NCBI RefSeq assembly: GCF_018688315.1
Contig: NZ_CP061315.1
Location: 1,364,001-1,428,000, forward strand
Source: Polynucleobacter sp. AP-Kolm-20A-A1
GTDB lineage: Bacteria > Pseudomonadota > Gammaproteobacteria > Burkholderiales > Burkholderiaceae
Reading direction: 5' to 3'
Length of the DNA: 64,000 nt
A program made the position numbers and the translations under genes. Below are positions 10,588-19,610 of the stretch, piece by piece. The notes under the pieces were generated by a model. It saw nothing but the letters and a program-made list of their open reading frames with translations. It was not told the origin of the DNA and did no database searches. How positions within the stretch are numbered: the stretch's first letter is position 1; every line of letters begins with the position of its first letter.

Positions 10588-11835
10588 TTAGATCACCTTG
10601 TCGTGACGTAATGCAATCAAATCATCAGTGGTGTAACCCAACTCATGCAGAATTTCATCAGTGTGCTCACCAAGCAATGGTGAACGTGTCACTTCTGTTG
10701 GGCTATCAGACATCTTGATTGGATTACCAACAGTGAGGTACTTGCCACGAATCGGATGATCCACTTCCACTACGGTGCCAGTAGCACGCAGTGCAGGCTC
10801 TTCAGCAATTTCTTTCATCGAGAGAATTGGGCCGCATGGAATATCGTATTTATTCAAAACATCCATCACTTCAAACTTCGTCATAGTCATGGTCCATTTT
10901 TCGATCTCACCGAAAATTTCCATGAGGTGTGGCAAGCGCGCCATTGGTGATGCAAAACGCACATCCGTAATCCAATCTTCACGGCCGATTACCTTACAGA
11001 TTGCCTCCCAAACTGGAGCCTGAACAATCACATACATATAGGCGTTTGGATCAGTTTCCCAACCCTTACATTTCACAATCCAACCAGGCTGGCCACCGCC
11101 AGAGGCATTGCCTGCACGGGGTACGGAGTCGCCAAACTCACCGTTCGGGAACTGTGGGTACTCTTGCATGAGGCCTACGCGCTCTAAACGCTGTTGGTCG
11201 CGCAACTTCACACGGCACAAGTTCAATACTGCATCTTGCATTGCTGCCAATACTTTCTGGCCACGGCCAGAGTGCGTGCGCTGATACAAAGCTGTAACGA
11301 TGCCTAATGCCAAATGCAAGCCGGTTCCGCTATCGCCGATTTGTGCACCAGTCACCATCGGAGGACCATCATCAAAACCAGTTGTCGATGCAGAGCCGCC
11401 AGCACATTGCGCTACGTTCTCATACACTTTGCAATCTTCGTATGGGCCAGGACCAAAGCCTTTTACAGACGCCATGATCATCATTGGATTGAGCTCTTGA
11501 ATACGCTCCCAAGAAAATCCCATGCGATCTAAAGCACCTGGAGCAAAGTTTTCTACTAGAACATCACATTCTTTAATGAGGCGCTCAAGGATTTCTTTAC
11601 CTCTTTGTGTCTTGGTATTTACGGTGATGGAACGTTTGTTATGGTTCAACATCGTGAAGTACAAACTATCCGCATCAGGAATATCGCGTAACTGACCGCG
11701 CGTTGCATCCCCTTCGCCTGATTTTTCTACTTTGATTACGTCTGCGCCAAACCAAGCCAGCAACTGAGTGCAGGTTGGGCCTGATTGAACGTGCGTAAAG
11801 TCGAGGATTTTGACCCCTTCTAGTGCTTTTGCCAT
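10588..11835 (-). CDS. frc: Formyl-CoA:oxalate CoA-transferase, divergent paralogue
   Basis: Class III CoA-transferase that moves CoA from formyl-CoA (or another donor) to oxalate. The 415 residues match Frc of E. coli and Oxalobacter (416 and 428). The catalytic aspartate is D168 in IGDSGTG, one position early because of a one-residue deletion near 131. Gln48 occupies the position that is Trp48 in Oxalobacter FRC. The mobile glycine loop reads SGGGQ, whereas the other paralogue at 12505-13755 has GGGGQ. It is separated from that copy by the PAS gene and runs straight into the formyltransferase-like gene. Confidence 0.9.
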   Translation of the reverse strand: MAKALEGVKILDFTHVQSGPTCTQLLAWFGADVIKVEKSGEGDATRGQLRDIPDADSLYFTMLNHNKRSITVNTKTQRGKEILERLIKECDVLVENFAPGALDRMGFSWERIQELNPMMIMASVKGFGPGPYEDCKVYENVAQCAGGSASTTGFDDGPPMVTGAQIGDSGTGLHLALGIVTALYQRTHSGRGQKVLAAMQDAVLNLCRVKLRDQQRLERVGLMQEYPQFPNGEFGDSVPRAGNASGGGQPGWIVKCKGWETDPNAYMYVIVQAPVWEAICKVIGREDWITDVRFASPMARLPHLMEIFGEIEKWTMTMTKFEVMDVLNKYDIPCGPILSMKEIAEEPALRATGTVVEVDHPIRGKYLTVGNPIKMSDSPTEVTRSPLLGEHTDEILHELGYTTDDLIALRHDKVI

Positions 11836-11909
11836 GATTTAAGTCCTAATAAGAATGAAAATTTTGAATTAAGGCAATTTTACCAGCGTGAAATTGGGGT
11901 AATTTAAGC

Positions 11910-11928
11910 GTGCCCAATTATTGGGCAC
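11910..11928. promoter_or_regulatory. 19-bp palindrome upstream of frc (possible operator)
   Basis: Perfect inverted repeat GTGCCCAAT-T-ATTGGGCAC with nine-base arms and a one-base centre. It lies 75 bases upstream of the frc start at 11835 and 47 bases past the end of the PAS gene. The centre is too short for a good RNA hairpin loop, and no T-run follows on the minus strand. This favours a dimeric protein binding site over a terminator. The regulator is unknown. Confidence 0.5.
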
Positions 11929-11974
11929 AGCTGCCTTCTAAGCCTGCATTGGCGAGCTATAGGACTATATGCGG

Positions 11975-12403
11975 CTAGGCTTGGGGATTTTCAAGATCGG
12001 CGATACGCTTTTTGAGGGCTCTTTCTTGGGCAAAACGCTCGGTCTCATCCCGAATGATTGCAACTACCCCATTAGCCTTCCCAGAGGCATCAAACAGCAT
12101 TCCAACGGTAAAGGCAATCGAAAGCATTCCGCCATCTTTATGTTTTGCAGGCACCTTTAATAGAGAGGCTCCATAACGCGTAGTACCTGTTGCCATGGAA
12201 TGACTGTAGCCTTCATTATGTTTTTGGCGTTGACGCTCGGGAACGATGAGATCAAGCGTTTGACCAAGAGCCTCTTGTTCGGAATATCCAAAGATGCGAG
12301 TAGCAGCAGGATTCCACAAAACAATTTTTTCATGAGCATCTGCAACGATGATGGCATCGCCTACGCACTCTACCAATTGGTGCAAATCAATACTTGTCTT
12401 CAT
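11975..12403 (-). CDS. Stand-alone PAS domain protein
   Basis: A 142-residue protein consisting almost entirely of one PAS/PAC module. DAIIVADAHEKIVLWNPAA starts near residue 16, FGYSEQEALGQ follows, and the PAC part is GKANGVVAIIRDETERF. A short helix, ERALKKRIADLE, ends it. There is no kinase, GGDEF, HTH or membrane segment, so it can sense or bind but has no visible output domain. It lies between the two frc paralogues on the same strand. This suggests, without proving, a sensory role for the oxalate locus. A terminator separates it from the upstream frc-oxc unit. Confidence 0.85.
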   Translation of the reverse strand: MKTSIDLHQLVECVGDAIIVADAHEKIVLWNPAATRIFGYSEQEALGQTLDLIVPERQRQKHNEGYSHSMATGTTRYGASLLKVPAKHKDGGMLSIAFTVGMLFDASGKANGVVAIIRDETERFAQERALKKRIADLENPQA

Positions 12404-12430
12404 GGGATCAGTCTATAGGGTTTTTGAGAA

Positions 12431-12459
12431 ATAAAAAAGGCGCTCACAAGGAGCGCCTT
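12431..12459 (-). terminator. Intrinsic terminator of the oxc-frc transcript
   Basis: Nine-base perfect stem (12437-12445 with 12451-12459) and a five-base loop. On the minus strand it is followed by a run of Ts reading TTTTTTATTT. It lies 45 bases after the stop of the second frc gene and before the PAS gene. It should therefore end the oxc-frc transcript. Confidence 0.85.
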
Positions 12460-12504
12460 AAAGATAACTACAAGAAACTGCTATTAAGCAGATTCTTATT
12501 TTTA

Positions 12505-13755
12505 TTAAACTGCTTTAGCTGTGTGCAACTTAGCGATGTCATCAGCGCTATAGCCAAGGTCAGCCAATACTTCGTCGGTGTGCTCACCCAATACTGGAGA
12601 AGGCTTCACTTCGATTTCCAAATCAGAGAACTTGATTGGGCTGCCGATAGTTAAGTACTTACCGCGTACCTTATGATCCACTTCAACGATTGAACCGCTC
12701 TTACGCAAGTCAGGTGAAGCAGCCAATTCTTTCATGGAGAGAACTGGAGCACATGGAATATCGAACTTGCGGAGGATGTCCACAGCTTCGTACTTAGTTT
12801 TGTCCTTGAGCCAATCTTCAATCGTTGCGAAGATGTCAAAAATCTTATCTTGACGTGCTTCAGCAGTCATGTACGCCGGATCAGTTGCCCACTCTGGTTT
12901 ACCCAAAGCTTTAGTAATTGGCTCCCAAGCGTGACCTTGAATAGTGAAGTAGATGTAGGCGTTTGGATCTGTTTCCCAACCCTTACACTTCAATACCCAA
13001 CCTGGCTGACCGCCACCACCAGCGTTACCGCCACGTGGGACTACGTCAGTGAATGAACCGTGTGGGTACTGTGGGTACTCTTCCAAGTAACCAACTTTGT
13101 CCAAACGTTGTTGATCGCGCAACTTCACACGACACAAGTTCAATACAGCGTCTTGCATTGAGCAAGATACTTTTTGACCACGGCCAGTTTTTTCACGCTG
13201 CATCAATGCAGTCAAAATACCGATTGCTAAGTGCATACCAGTGTTAGAGTCGCCCAAAGCAGCTGCAGAAACTGTCGGAGGACCATCCCAGAAACCAGTA
13301 GTAGAGGCTGCACCACCGGCACATTGAGCAACGTTTTCATACACTTTTAAGTCTTCGTATGAGTGGCCATCGCTAAAGCCCTTTACAGAAGCCATAATCA
13401 TTTTTGGGTTCAATTCTTGGATACGCTTCCAAGAGAATCCCATGCGATCCAAAGCGCCAGGACCGAAGTTCTCAACCATGACGTCTGAAGTCTTGATCAT
13501 CTTTTCTAAAACTTCTTTACCTTCTTGAGTTTTAGTATCGAGAGTCAAAGAACGCTTATTGCCGTTCAACATTGTGAAGTACAAAGCATCAGCGCCTGGA
13601 ACGTCGCGCAATTGGCTACGTGTTACGTCGCCAGAGCCTGGACGCTCTACCTTGATCACGTCAGCGCCATACCAAGCCAACAGCTGAGTACATGCAGGAC
13701 CTGCCTGTACGTGTGTGAAGTCAATAATGCGAATACCGTCTAATGGTTTAGTCAT
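12505..13755 (-). CDS. frc: Formyl-CoA:oxalate CoA-transferase
   Basis: Transfers CoA from formyl-CoA to oxalate, giving oxalyl-CoA and formate. At 416 residues it has exactly the length of E. coli Frc (YfdW). The catalytic aspartate is D169 in [10 protein letters not shown], Gln48 is present, and the glycine loop is intact (GGGGQPGW). A good ribosome-binding site precedes ATG 13755 (AAGGAGA on the minus strand). It follows oxc by 50 bases in the same direction, so the two form a compact oxalate-degrading cycle. This is the more canonical of the two copies. Confidence 0.94.
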   Translation of the reverse strand: MTKPLDGIRIIDFTHVQAGPACTQLLAWYGADVIKVERPGSGDVTRSQLRDVPGADALYFTMLNGNKRSLTLDTKTQEGKEVLEKMIKTSDVMVENFGPGALDRMGFSWKRIQELNPKMIMASVKGFSDGHSYEDLKVYENVAQCAGGAASTTGFWDGPPTVSAAALGDSNTGMHLAIGILTALMQREKTGRGQKVSCSMQDAVLNLCRVKLRDQQRLDKVGYLEEYPQYPHGSFTDVVPRGGNAGGGGQPGWVLKCKGWETDPNAYIYFTIQGHAWEPITKALGKPEWATDPAYMTAEARQDKIFDIFATIEDWLKDKTKYEAVDILRKFDIPCAPVLSMKELAASPDLRKSGSIVEVDHKVRGKYLTIGSPIKFSDLEIEVKPSPVLGEHTDEVLADLGYSADDIAKLHTAKAV

Positions 13756-13805
13756 GTTTGTTTCTCCTTAAGTCTTTCTTGTTTACTTCTAAATTAATTA
13801 TTTAA

Positions 13806-15515
13806 TTACTTCTTAGCAGCTGCTGTAGATGGGTTTAAGTTTGTTAAACGTCCACTCTCAGTACCTGCGGTTTCATCAATAACAGCATTGATGAGAGCTG
13901 GTTTACCGGCAGCAATTGCTTCTGTTAACGCTGCTTCTAATTCCGCTGGGGTAGTTACGTAGTAACCGACACCACCAAATGCCTCAATCATCTTGTCGTA
14001 ACGAGCATCTTTAACGAATACGGTAGGTGCAACATCAGCGCCGCCCGTTGGGTTCTTATCAGTACCGCGGTATACGCCGTTGTTATTAAATACAACGGTT
14101 GTGATTGGCAAGTTGTAACGGCAAACGGTTTCTAATTCCATGCCGCTAAAGCCGAATGCGCTATCGCCCTCAACCGCAACCGTTGGCAAGCCACTAATTA
14201 CAGCAGCGCCGATGGAGTAACCCATACCAATACCCATAATCCCCCAAGTACCAGAGTCAAAACGCTTGCGTGGCTTATACATATCAACGATTGCACGGCA
14301 ATAGTCGAGTGTGTTTGCGCCCTCGTTTACCAAGTTCACATCTGGGTTCTTCTTGATCACATCACGAATCACACGCAATGCGCCATGGAAGTTCATTGGG
14401 TTAGCTTCTTTGGCTAATGTTTCAGCCATTTTCGCCAAGTTCTTATCTTTCTTCTCGGCAATAGCAGCAATCCACTCAGCGCTTGGCTTAGGTACTGAAG
14501 CAATACCTTTCAAGAGTTCACCAACGCATGAACCAATATCGCCAATCAATGGAGCAGCAATTTGTACGTTGCTATCCACTTCATTTGCTTGAATATCGAT
14601 TTGAATAAATTTCTTAGGATCTTTACCCCAAGTCTTGCCCTTACCGTGCGCTAACAACCAGTTCAAGCGTGCGCCAACCAACAGCACTGCATCAGCTTCA
14701 GCCAATACAAATGAACGTGCTGCAGAAGCGGATTGTGGATGGTTATCTGGCAACAAACCTTTGGCCATCGACATAGGCAAGTAAGGGATACCTGATTTTT
14801 CAACCAGATCACGAATCTCTTTGTCGGCTTGTGCATAAGCAGCACCTTTACCCAAGAGAATCAATGGACGCTTAGCGCCTTTCAATACATCCAATGCGCG
14901 AGCAACTGCATCAGCCGCTGGGATTTGACGTGGAACTGGATCAATTACTTTGAAAATCGTTTTCTTAGCTTCTTCAGCAGGCATAGTTTGAGCTAGCAAC
15001 TGTGCTGGCAAGTCCAAATAGACGCCGCCTGGACGACCAGAAACTGCAGCGCGGATTGCACGAGCAAAACCAATACCGATATCTTCAATGTGATTAATAC
15101 GATATGCAGCTTTGCAATATGGCTTGGCTGCGTTGAGCTGATCCATCTCTTCGTAGTCACCCTGTTGCAAGTCAACGATTTCACGCTCGCTTGAACCGGA
15201 GATCAAAATCATTGGGAAGCAGTTCACAGTAGCGTTAGCCAATGCTGTTAATCCATTTAAGAATCCTGGCGCAGAAACCGTCATACAAATACCTGGCTTT
15301 TGTGTCATGTAACCAGCAATTGCTGCTGCATTACCTGCATGCTGTTCGTGACGGAAGCCAATAAAACGCAAACCTTCAGCTTGAGCCAAACGACATAAGT
15401 CAGTAATTGGAATACCAACAAGACCGAAAATAGTATTGAGGTCATTCGCTTTTAAAGCGTCAATGACGAGATGGAAACCATCTGTTAATTGTGTGTTTTG
15501 GTTATCTGTTGTCAT
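13806..15515 (-). CDS. oxc: Oxalyl-CoA decarboxylase
   Basis: Thiamine-diphosphate enzyme converting oxalyl-CoA to formyl-CoA and CO2. The 569 residues match Oxalobacter Oxc (568). The cofactor-activating glutamate is E57 in [11 protein letters not shown]. The ThDP/Mg motif starts at [16 protein letters not shown] and ends at NNNGVYRG. The central domain carries [13 protein letters not shown]. It is first in the leftward oxc-frc unit, with a 200-base upstream region containing a CRP/FNR-like palindrome. It works together with both Frc copies. Confidence 0.96.
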   Translation of the reverse strand: MTTDNQNTQLTDGFHLVIDALKANDLNTIFGLVGIPITDLCRLAQAEGLRFIGFRHEQHAGNAAAIAGYMTQKPGICMTVSAPGFLNGLTALANATVNCFPMILISGSSEREIVDLQQGDYEEMDQLNAAKPYCKAAYRINHIEDIGIGFARAIRAAVSGRPGGVYLDLPAQLLAQTMPAEEAKKTIFKVIDPVPRQIPAADAVARALDVLKGAKRPLILLGKGAAYAQADKEIRDLVEKSGIPYLPMSMAKGLLPDNHPQSASAARSFVLAEADAVLLVGARLNWLLAHGKGKTWGKDPKKFIQIDIQANEVDSNVQIAAPLIGDIGSCVGELLKGIASVPKPSAEWIAAIAEKKDKNLAKMAETLAKEANPMNFHGALRVIRDVIKKNPDVNLVNEGANTLDYCRAIVDMYKPRKRFDSGTWGIMGIGMGYSIGAAVISGLPTVAVEGDSAFGFSGMELETVCRYNLPITTVVFNNNGVYRGTDKNPTGGADVAPTVFVKDARYDKMIEAFGGVGYYVTTPAELEAALTEAIAAGKPALINAVIDETAGTESGRLTNLNPSTAAAKK

Positions 15516-15664
15516 AGAAATTTTTATAAGAATTGCAGGTGGGCCATAAAGGCTAACGCAATTTAGCTTTCGCTAATGTCTCCAATGTAGTTATGAATCG
15601 CACAACGGGTTTTAAGCTCCCGCTTAGGCTGAAGTGAATATTAGGCCTGGGGAGGGGGTTCATC

Positions 15665-15680
15665 ATTGACTTCGGTCAAT
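15665..15680. promoter_or_regulatory. CRP/FNR-type operator upstream of oxc
   Basis: ATTGAC-TTCG-GTCAAT, a perfect six-base inverted repeat with a four-base spacer. It resembles the FNR/DNR/CRP consensus TTGAT-N4-ATCAA with C/G replacing T/A at the inner positions. It lies 150 bases upstream of oxc and 39 bases from the end of a gene for a CRP/FNR-family regulator, its natural candidate ligand. That pairing is inferred. Confidence 0.6.
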
Positions 15681-15692
15681 TTCCCCCTAAAT

Positions 15693-15706
15693 CCTGTAAT
15701 TACAGG
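15693..15706. promoter_or_regulatory. 14-bp palindrome with TGTAATTACA core
   Basis: CCTGTAATTACAGG is a perfect palindrome 13 bases beyond the stop of the CRP-family gene and upstream of oxc. A second palindrome with the same ten-base core occurs at 59370-59383, just after amiC. It may be a binding site or a small 3'-end element. There is no evidence for the cognate protein. Confidence 0.4.
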
Positions 15707-15718
15707 CGGGTCAAAGGC

Positions 15719-16336
15719 TTAAACAAAAAGCTCTTTATGCCTCGTTTTGAGGCGGCTCAAGGTCTCAGGGGATAAATTGAGATATGCGGCCAGCTCTTTC
15801 TTGGGCAGCAATTCAAATAGGTCCTCGTATTTGCGCAAGAAGCGCTCTACTCGGCCGGGAGCATCGAGCATATGCAGGGTGATAGTGTGCGCCATGATCT
15901 CGCTCATAAGGCGCATAACCTCAAACTCAAAGCTTTCTTTGAGAGGTTTTTGCTGTTCAAGGAACTCGGCCCACTTTTTCATGGGCATCCGGGCTACTCG
16001 GGCCTTAGTTACGCAAGCAATGCTATAGGGGGCTGCAGTCTTAAGGCGCCAGGCAGCATAGCTAGTTTCAATATCCTTTTCGATAGCGAAGCGCAAGATC
16101 ATCTCTTTGGCGTCTGGACTAGAAACAATCCGCTTCAAAATCCCGTCCAGCACAAAGTATTGCTCCATCTGGTGGTCACCCTGATGGAGCAAGATTTCTG
16201 ATTTTTTGAGGTCCGATATCTCTAAATGGCGCTCTAGATCCGCCATTGCAGCTGGGTCCAAGCTTTTTAAGACTGAGTTTTGGCTCAACTGCAAGCGAAT
16301 CAGGTTTTTTTCGGGGTGCTTATCTAACGCGGTCAT
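15719..16336 (-). CDS. CRP/FNR-family transcriptional regulator
   Basis: A 205-residue regulator with a cyclic-nucleotide-binding-like beta-roll (about 20-130, HQGDHQMEQYFVLDG) and a dimerisation helix. A C-terminal winged helix has the recognition segment KKELAAYLNLSPETLSRLK near the end. There is no N-terminal cysteine cluster for an FNR iron-sulfur centre, and the ligand residues are not obvious. The gene lies just upstream of oxc on the same strand, with a CRP/FNR-like palindrome between them. It is the best candidate for the oxalate regulator. A run of T residues at 16368-16386 lies upstream of its start. Confidence 0.85.
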   Translation of the reverse strand: MTALDKHPEKNLIRLQLSQNSVLKSLDPAAMADLERHLEISDLKKSEILLHQGDHQMEQYFVLDGILKRIVSSPDAKEMILRFAIEKDIETSYAAWRLKTAAPYSIACVTKARVARMPMKKWAEFLEQQKPLKESFEFEVMRLMSEIMAHTITLHMLDAPGRVERFLRKYEDLFELLPKKELAAYLNLSPETLSRLKTRHKELFV

Positions 16337-16423
16337 GAATCCTTAATCCTAGAGCCCATATTGTAGGCTTTTTTACCCCTTTTTTCAGGGTGAATACACC
16401 TAAGTACGCTAGAATCACGGGGT

Positions 16424-16615
16424 CGTGGTGCTTTATTGCAATGCAACAAAGTTAAACGGGAAACACTAAACGTGTGCTGCCCCCGCAACGGTAGGTAAAT
16501 ACGTCCTTAAGCAATTTTTGGGCGTCAGGAATCTGACAAAGCCACTGTGCGCGTCAATCGCATGGGAAGGCCAGATTCTGATATTTACTAGCCCGGATAC
16601 CGGCCAAGACAGGTG
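16424..16615 (+). ncRNA. Cobalamin riboswitch
   Basis: AdoCbl-class riboswitch in the leader of the downstream TonB receptor. Conserved parts appear in order: GGTGC near 16427, AAACGGGAAACAC near 16454, GCTGCCCCCGCAACGGTA near 16477-16494, the B12 box AAAGCCACTGTG near 16537, GGGAAGGCC near 16564, and the closing TAGCCCGGATACCGGCC ending near 16605. The 150 bases between it and the ATG hold a hairpin with arms AGCTAAC (16721-16727) and GTTAGCT (16734-16740) enclosing GGGGAA. This could be part of the expression platform. Cobalamin is expected to switch the receptor off. Together these elements account for most of the 430-base gap 16337-16766. Confidence 0.95.
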
Positions 16616-16766
16616 GAATTTTGCGGACGGGGATCTTCGCGCGCCAATGACAGCGCCCTATCCCTCGATCTGGCGCCCAATTGACGCCTGAACTCACGCT
16701 CGTGAAATTCTGTTCGACCCAGCTAACGGGGAAGTTAGCTAGGCAATCGATAACAGAAAGCATTTT

Positions 16767-18887
16767 ATGAAGCAGCAGTTCCACAAGAAAAAAGTCGCCT
16801 TACTATGTGGCGCAATATTCACCGTTCTTTCTTCATCATCTTTGCTTGCGCAAAGCTCACAAAATACCGTTGTGGTAACGGGCTCACGATTTGCTGAAAA
16901 CCTTAATGAGGTTCCCGCGAACGTCAAAGTAATCACACGAGATGAAATTGAGAACTCCAGCTCCAACACCATTCCTCAAGTGCTGTCCCAGATTGGCGGC
17001 CTCAAAGTCAGCGGCCTAAATTCCAGCACACTAAATTTAGATGCTTCTGTAGACATGGGTGGTTTTGGTCCAACAGGCAACAGTACAACAGCGGTTCTGG
17101 TTGATGGCATCAGAATTAATCCAATCGATTCCGGAAGTGTGGACTGGGAAACGATTCCGATCGACTCTATTGAGCGCATTGAAATCCTTCAGGGCGGCTC
17201 AAGCGTCCAATACGGTAACGGCGCAGTAGGTGGTGTCATCAATATCATCACCAATGGTGGCAAGAAAAATATTAATCAAGCGTCGGCAACCTTAGGCACC
17301 TGGGGCACATCGATTAATAACGCGATCTTCAGAAATACTGTCGATAAAACTACATATCAAGTCAGTGCAAATACCTCCAACACAAATGGTTGGAGACCAA
17401 ATACTGCGGCGAATGCTTATTCTGTGGACGCGAAGATTTCGGAAGATTTAGGTGGTGGAGATCGAGTATTTGTAGATGCTTACTATGGCTATACCAATTC
17501 ACAGATTGCTAGCCCTATCGTAGGTTTAGTGGGCTCAGGAAATCCACTAACGGTAAGCCCACAAAATGCTGGCAATAATTTAACAACCAATAATTCAGGT
17601 TTTCGACAAGGCTTAACAAAAAGTCTGAATGAAAATTTTGTAACGGAACTTGATACTTCTTATAGCAATAAAACTTCCTTCTATTACACGCCACAGGCAG
17701 ATTACTTCACTTCCTTAGATCCAAATAATGCGAATTATGGTTTTGCGGGAAGCGCGATGAATAATAAGCTTCAGGGCTGGCAACTGGCAGCCTCACCTCG
17801 ATTGAAGGCAAATTTCGCAGAAGTGGGAACTACCATCCTTGGATACGATTTCTCCAAGGCCAACCAAGGTGGTAGCAATAGCTATAGCCCACTATCACAA
17901 GGAATTATTCAGGCCAATCCGTATGGCACGTATTACAACAATTTGACTCACGATTCACAAAACGCAACTCAAATTAACAACTCTGTTTATCTAATGCAAA
18001 AAGTTCCACTGGGGAAAATTTTTGAGGCAAGCGGGGGATTTCGTAGGCAAGTTCAACAAGCTTCGACAACCAATACAGCAATCAACGCAGCCAATGGCAC
18101 AGTAAACAATACGCAACAATTCGCAGCTAATGCTGGTGATGTGGCATTAAATGCCAATTACCTGCCGGGCCAAAGAATGTATGTGAAATGGAATCAATCC
18201 TTTAGATTCCCAAACATCGATGAATACTGGGGATTTGCATACGATGCAAACGGGGTTGGTAGCACCGTCTTTAATGGCATCTTGCAGCCCCAAACAACTC
18301 AAACTTATGAGGTAGGCGGCAACTGGACGGTCTGGAATGCAAAAATCACTTCATCGATTTTTAAATCCATGACGCAAAATGAAATTAGTTACAACCCTGC
18401 AACAGGCTATAACTACAACTCTATTTACCAAACCAATCGTGGCGGCATCTTGTTTGATATTGCTACCAATATCACTCCATCGCTCAATATTGGAGCGGGC
18501 GGTAAGTATCAGAAGTCCTACTATGCAAATGGGCCCTATGCCGGTAATGCTATTCCGATTGTTCCAGACACTCTAGTAAATGCTAGAGCAAATTACCTCA
18601 TCACCAGCAGCTGGTCCATAGGCGGTGTAGTGAATTACGTCAGTAATCAATATTACGATGTTGGCCCCAATAGTTACACGGCAGCACCTGTCATGCCCGC
18701 TTACGTAGTGGGAGATATTTTTACCTCTTATAAGTTCCAGGCAATGGAGGCACGACTAACAGTGAAAAACGTAGGTAATGCGCAATATTCAAGCTATGGG
18801 GGTGTGAGTTCCTTTAGTGGGAACCACTTTTACTACCCTAGTGAACCTAGGTCGGTTTACGTTTCACTGAAATACAACTTCAATTAA
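16767..18887 (+). CDS. btuB: TonB-dependent outer-membrane receptor, probable cobalamin transporter
   Basis: A 706-residue outer-membrane receptor. The signal peptide is about 1-29, ending LLAQ. A plug domain spans about 35-160 (VVVTGSRF, then GGSSVQYGNGAVGGVINIIT). A 22-strand barrel ends in VYVSLKYNFN with aromatic-type strand residues. The cobalamin riboswitch directly upstream supports uptake of B12 or another corrinoid. It is longer than E. coli BtuB (614) with a serine/asparagine-rich barrel, so substrate details may differ. No btuCDF or cob genes are nearby, so the gene is a solitary regulon member. Confidence 0.88.
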   Translation: MKQQFHKKKVALLCGAIFTVLSSSSLLAQSSQNTVVVTGSRFAENLNEVPANVKVITRDEIENSSSNTIPQVLSQIGGLKVSGLNSSTLNLDASVDMGGFGPTGNSTTAVLVDGIRINPIDSGSVDWETIPIDSIERIEILQGGSSVQYGNGAVGGVINIITNGGKKNINQASATLGTWGTSINNAIFRNTVDKTTYQVSANTSNTNGWRPNTAANAYSVDAKISEDLGGGDRVFVDAYYGYTNSQIASPIVGLVGSGNPLTVSPQNAGNNLTTNNSGFRQGLTKSLNENFVTELDTSYSNKTSFYYTPQADYFTSLDPNNANYGFAGSAMNNKLQGWQLAASPRLKANFAEVGTTILGYDFSKANQGGSNSYSPLSQGIIQANPYGTYYNNLTHDSQNATQINNSVYLMQKVPLGKIFEASGGFRRQVQQASTTNTAINAANGTVNNTQQFAANAGDVALNANYLPGQRMYVKWNQSFRFPNIDEYWGFAYDANGVGSTVFNGILQPQTTQTYEVGGNWTVWNAKITSSIFKSMTQNEISYNPATGYNYNSIYQTNRGGILFDIATNITPSLNIGAGGKYQKSYYANGPYAGNAIPIVPDTLVNARANYLITSSWSIGGVVNYVSNQYYDVGPNSYTAAPVMPAYVVGDIFTSYKFQAMEARLTVKNVGNAQYSSYGGVSSFSGNHFYYPSEPRSVYVSLKYNFN

Positions 18888-18906
18888 TCGTTTTAGGCGC
18901 ATTGGT

Positions 18907-18947
18907 CCGGTTTAGATCCATCCATCCAAATTTGGGGGTCTAACCGG
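18907..18947 (+). terminator. Hairpin after btuB (possible terminator)
   Basis: Arms CCGGTTTAGA (18907-18916) and TCTAACCGG (18939-18947) pair with one bulged base. Within the loop is a second palindrome, CCAAATTTGG (18926-18935). No T-run follows, so intrinsic termination is uncertain. It may instead stabilise the btuB 3' end. Confidence 0.4.
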
Positions 18948-18988
18948 CACCTCAACACCAAGCTTTTCCCTAGGGCTACAATGCCAAT

Positions 18989-19276
18989 ATGAGTGAATTT
19001 AGCCCATTTTCCCAAAGCAACGCCGATGGCGATCTGGTTGCGATCAGCGCATCCATCACCCGCCTGTCCGAGAAAATTGCTTTGATCAATGAGGCCGTCA
19101 AAAACTTGAGCCAAAATCAAACTCAACTCGAAGGCAAGATCGATGCCGCTCATAAACGTGTTCAACGCATCTTGAGTCGCCTGCCAGAGCAAAGTGATGG
19201 CCGCCAACTCAATTTACTAGGCGAAACAATTCCACCAACCAATCCAGAGGACGACAGTGAGCCAACAACGCATTGA
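18989..19276 (+). CDS. Small coiled-coil protein upstream of zapA (ZapB-like position)
   Basis: A 95-residue soluble protein. Residues 18-65 form a probable coiled coil (DLVAISASITRLSEKIALI, then QTQLEGKIDAAHKRVQRIL) and the tail is Pro/Asp/Glu-rich. It overlaps zapA by 20 bases. In many betaproteobacteria a short coiled-coil gene occupies this place and is annotated ZapB-like or TIGR02449. I see the position and coiled coil but no decisive family motif. It probably takes part in Z-ring assembly. Confidence 0.7.
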   Translation: MSEFSPFSQSNADGDLVAISASITRLSEKIALINEAVKNLSQNQTQLEGKIDAAHKRVQRILSRLPEQSDGRQLNLLGETIPPTNPEDDSEPTTH

Positions 19277-19610
19277 AGTAACTCTCGCTGGGCAAAAGAT
19301 TACTTTAGCCACTAGCACCGAACACGAACCACTGTTGCGTGCAGCTTGCGTATTAGTTGACGAACAAATTCAGCTGGCTATTGGCGGCGGCAATCGCAGC
19401 ATTGAGCGAGCCAGCATGATGGCTGCCCTTAAAATTGCTGGCGACTTAATCACCCTTCAGAAAAATCAAACGCAGCAAAGCACTTCTTCAAACGTCAGCT
19501 CAGATGAAGTCTCACGTCTTCAGAGCGAGATTCATAGACTTGAAGATCAGGTGGATGCTTTGATGCAAACCCTTTCCCTGCCTGGTTCGCCAAGGCCAAT
19601 AGTTCCTTGA
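19257..19610 (+). CDS. zapA: Cell division protein ZapA
   Basis: Binds FtsZ and bundles protofilaments at the division site. At 117 residues it has the N-terminal ZapA domain (RIEVTLAGQKITLATSTEHE, then LLRAACVLVDEQI) and a C-terminal coiled coil (EVSRLQSEIHRLEDQVDALM). The start is GTG at 19257, inside the preceding small gene. The last ten bases coincide with the predicted 5' end of 6S RNA, so the zapA stop codon lies within the 6S gene. Confidence 0.9.
   Translation: MSQQRIEVTLAGQKITLATSTEHEPLLRAACVLVDEQIQLAIGGGNRSIERASMMAALKIAGDLITLQKNQTQQSTSSNVSSDEVSRLQSEIHRLEDQVDALMQTLSLPGSPRPIVP

Noticed and set aside
16554..16972. Two minus-strand ORFs (76 and 77 residues) over the riboswitch and the btuB start
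   Set aside because: They are antisense to a structured RNA and a signal peptide, with no ribosome-binding site and no family features.
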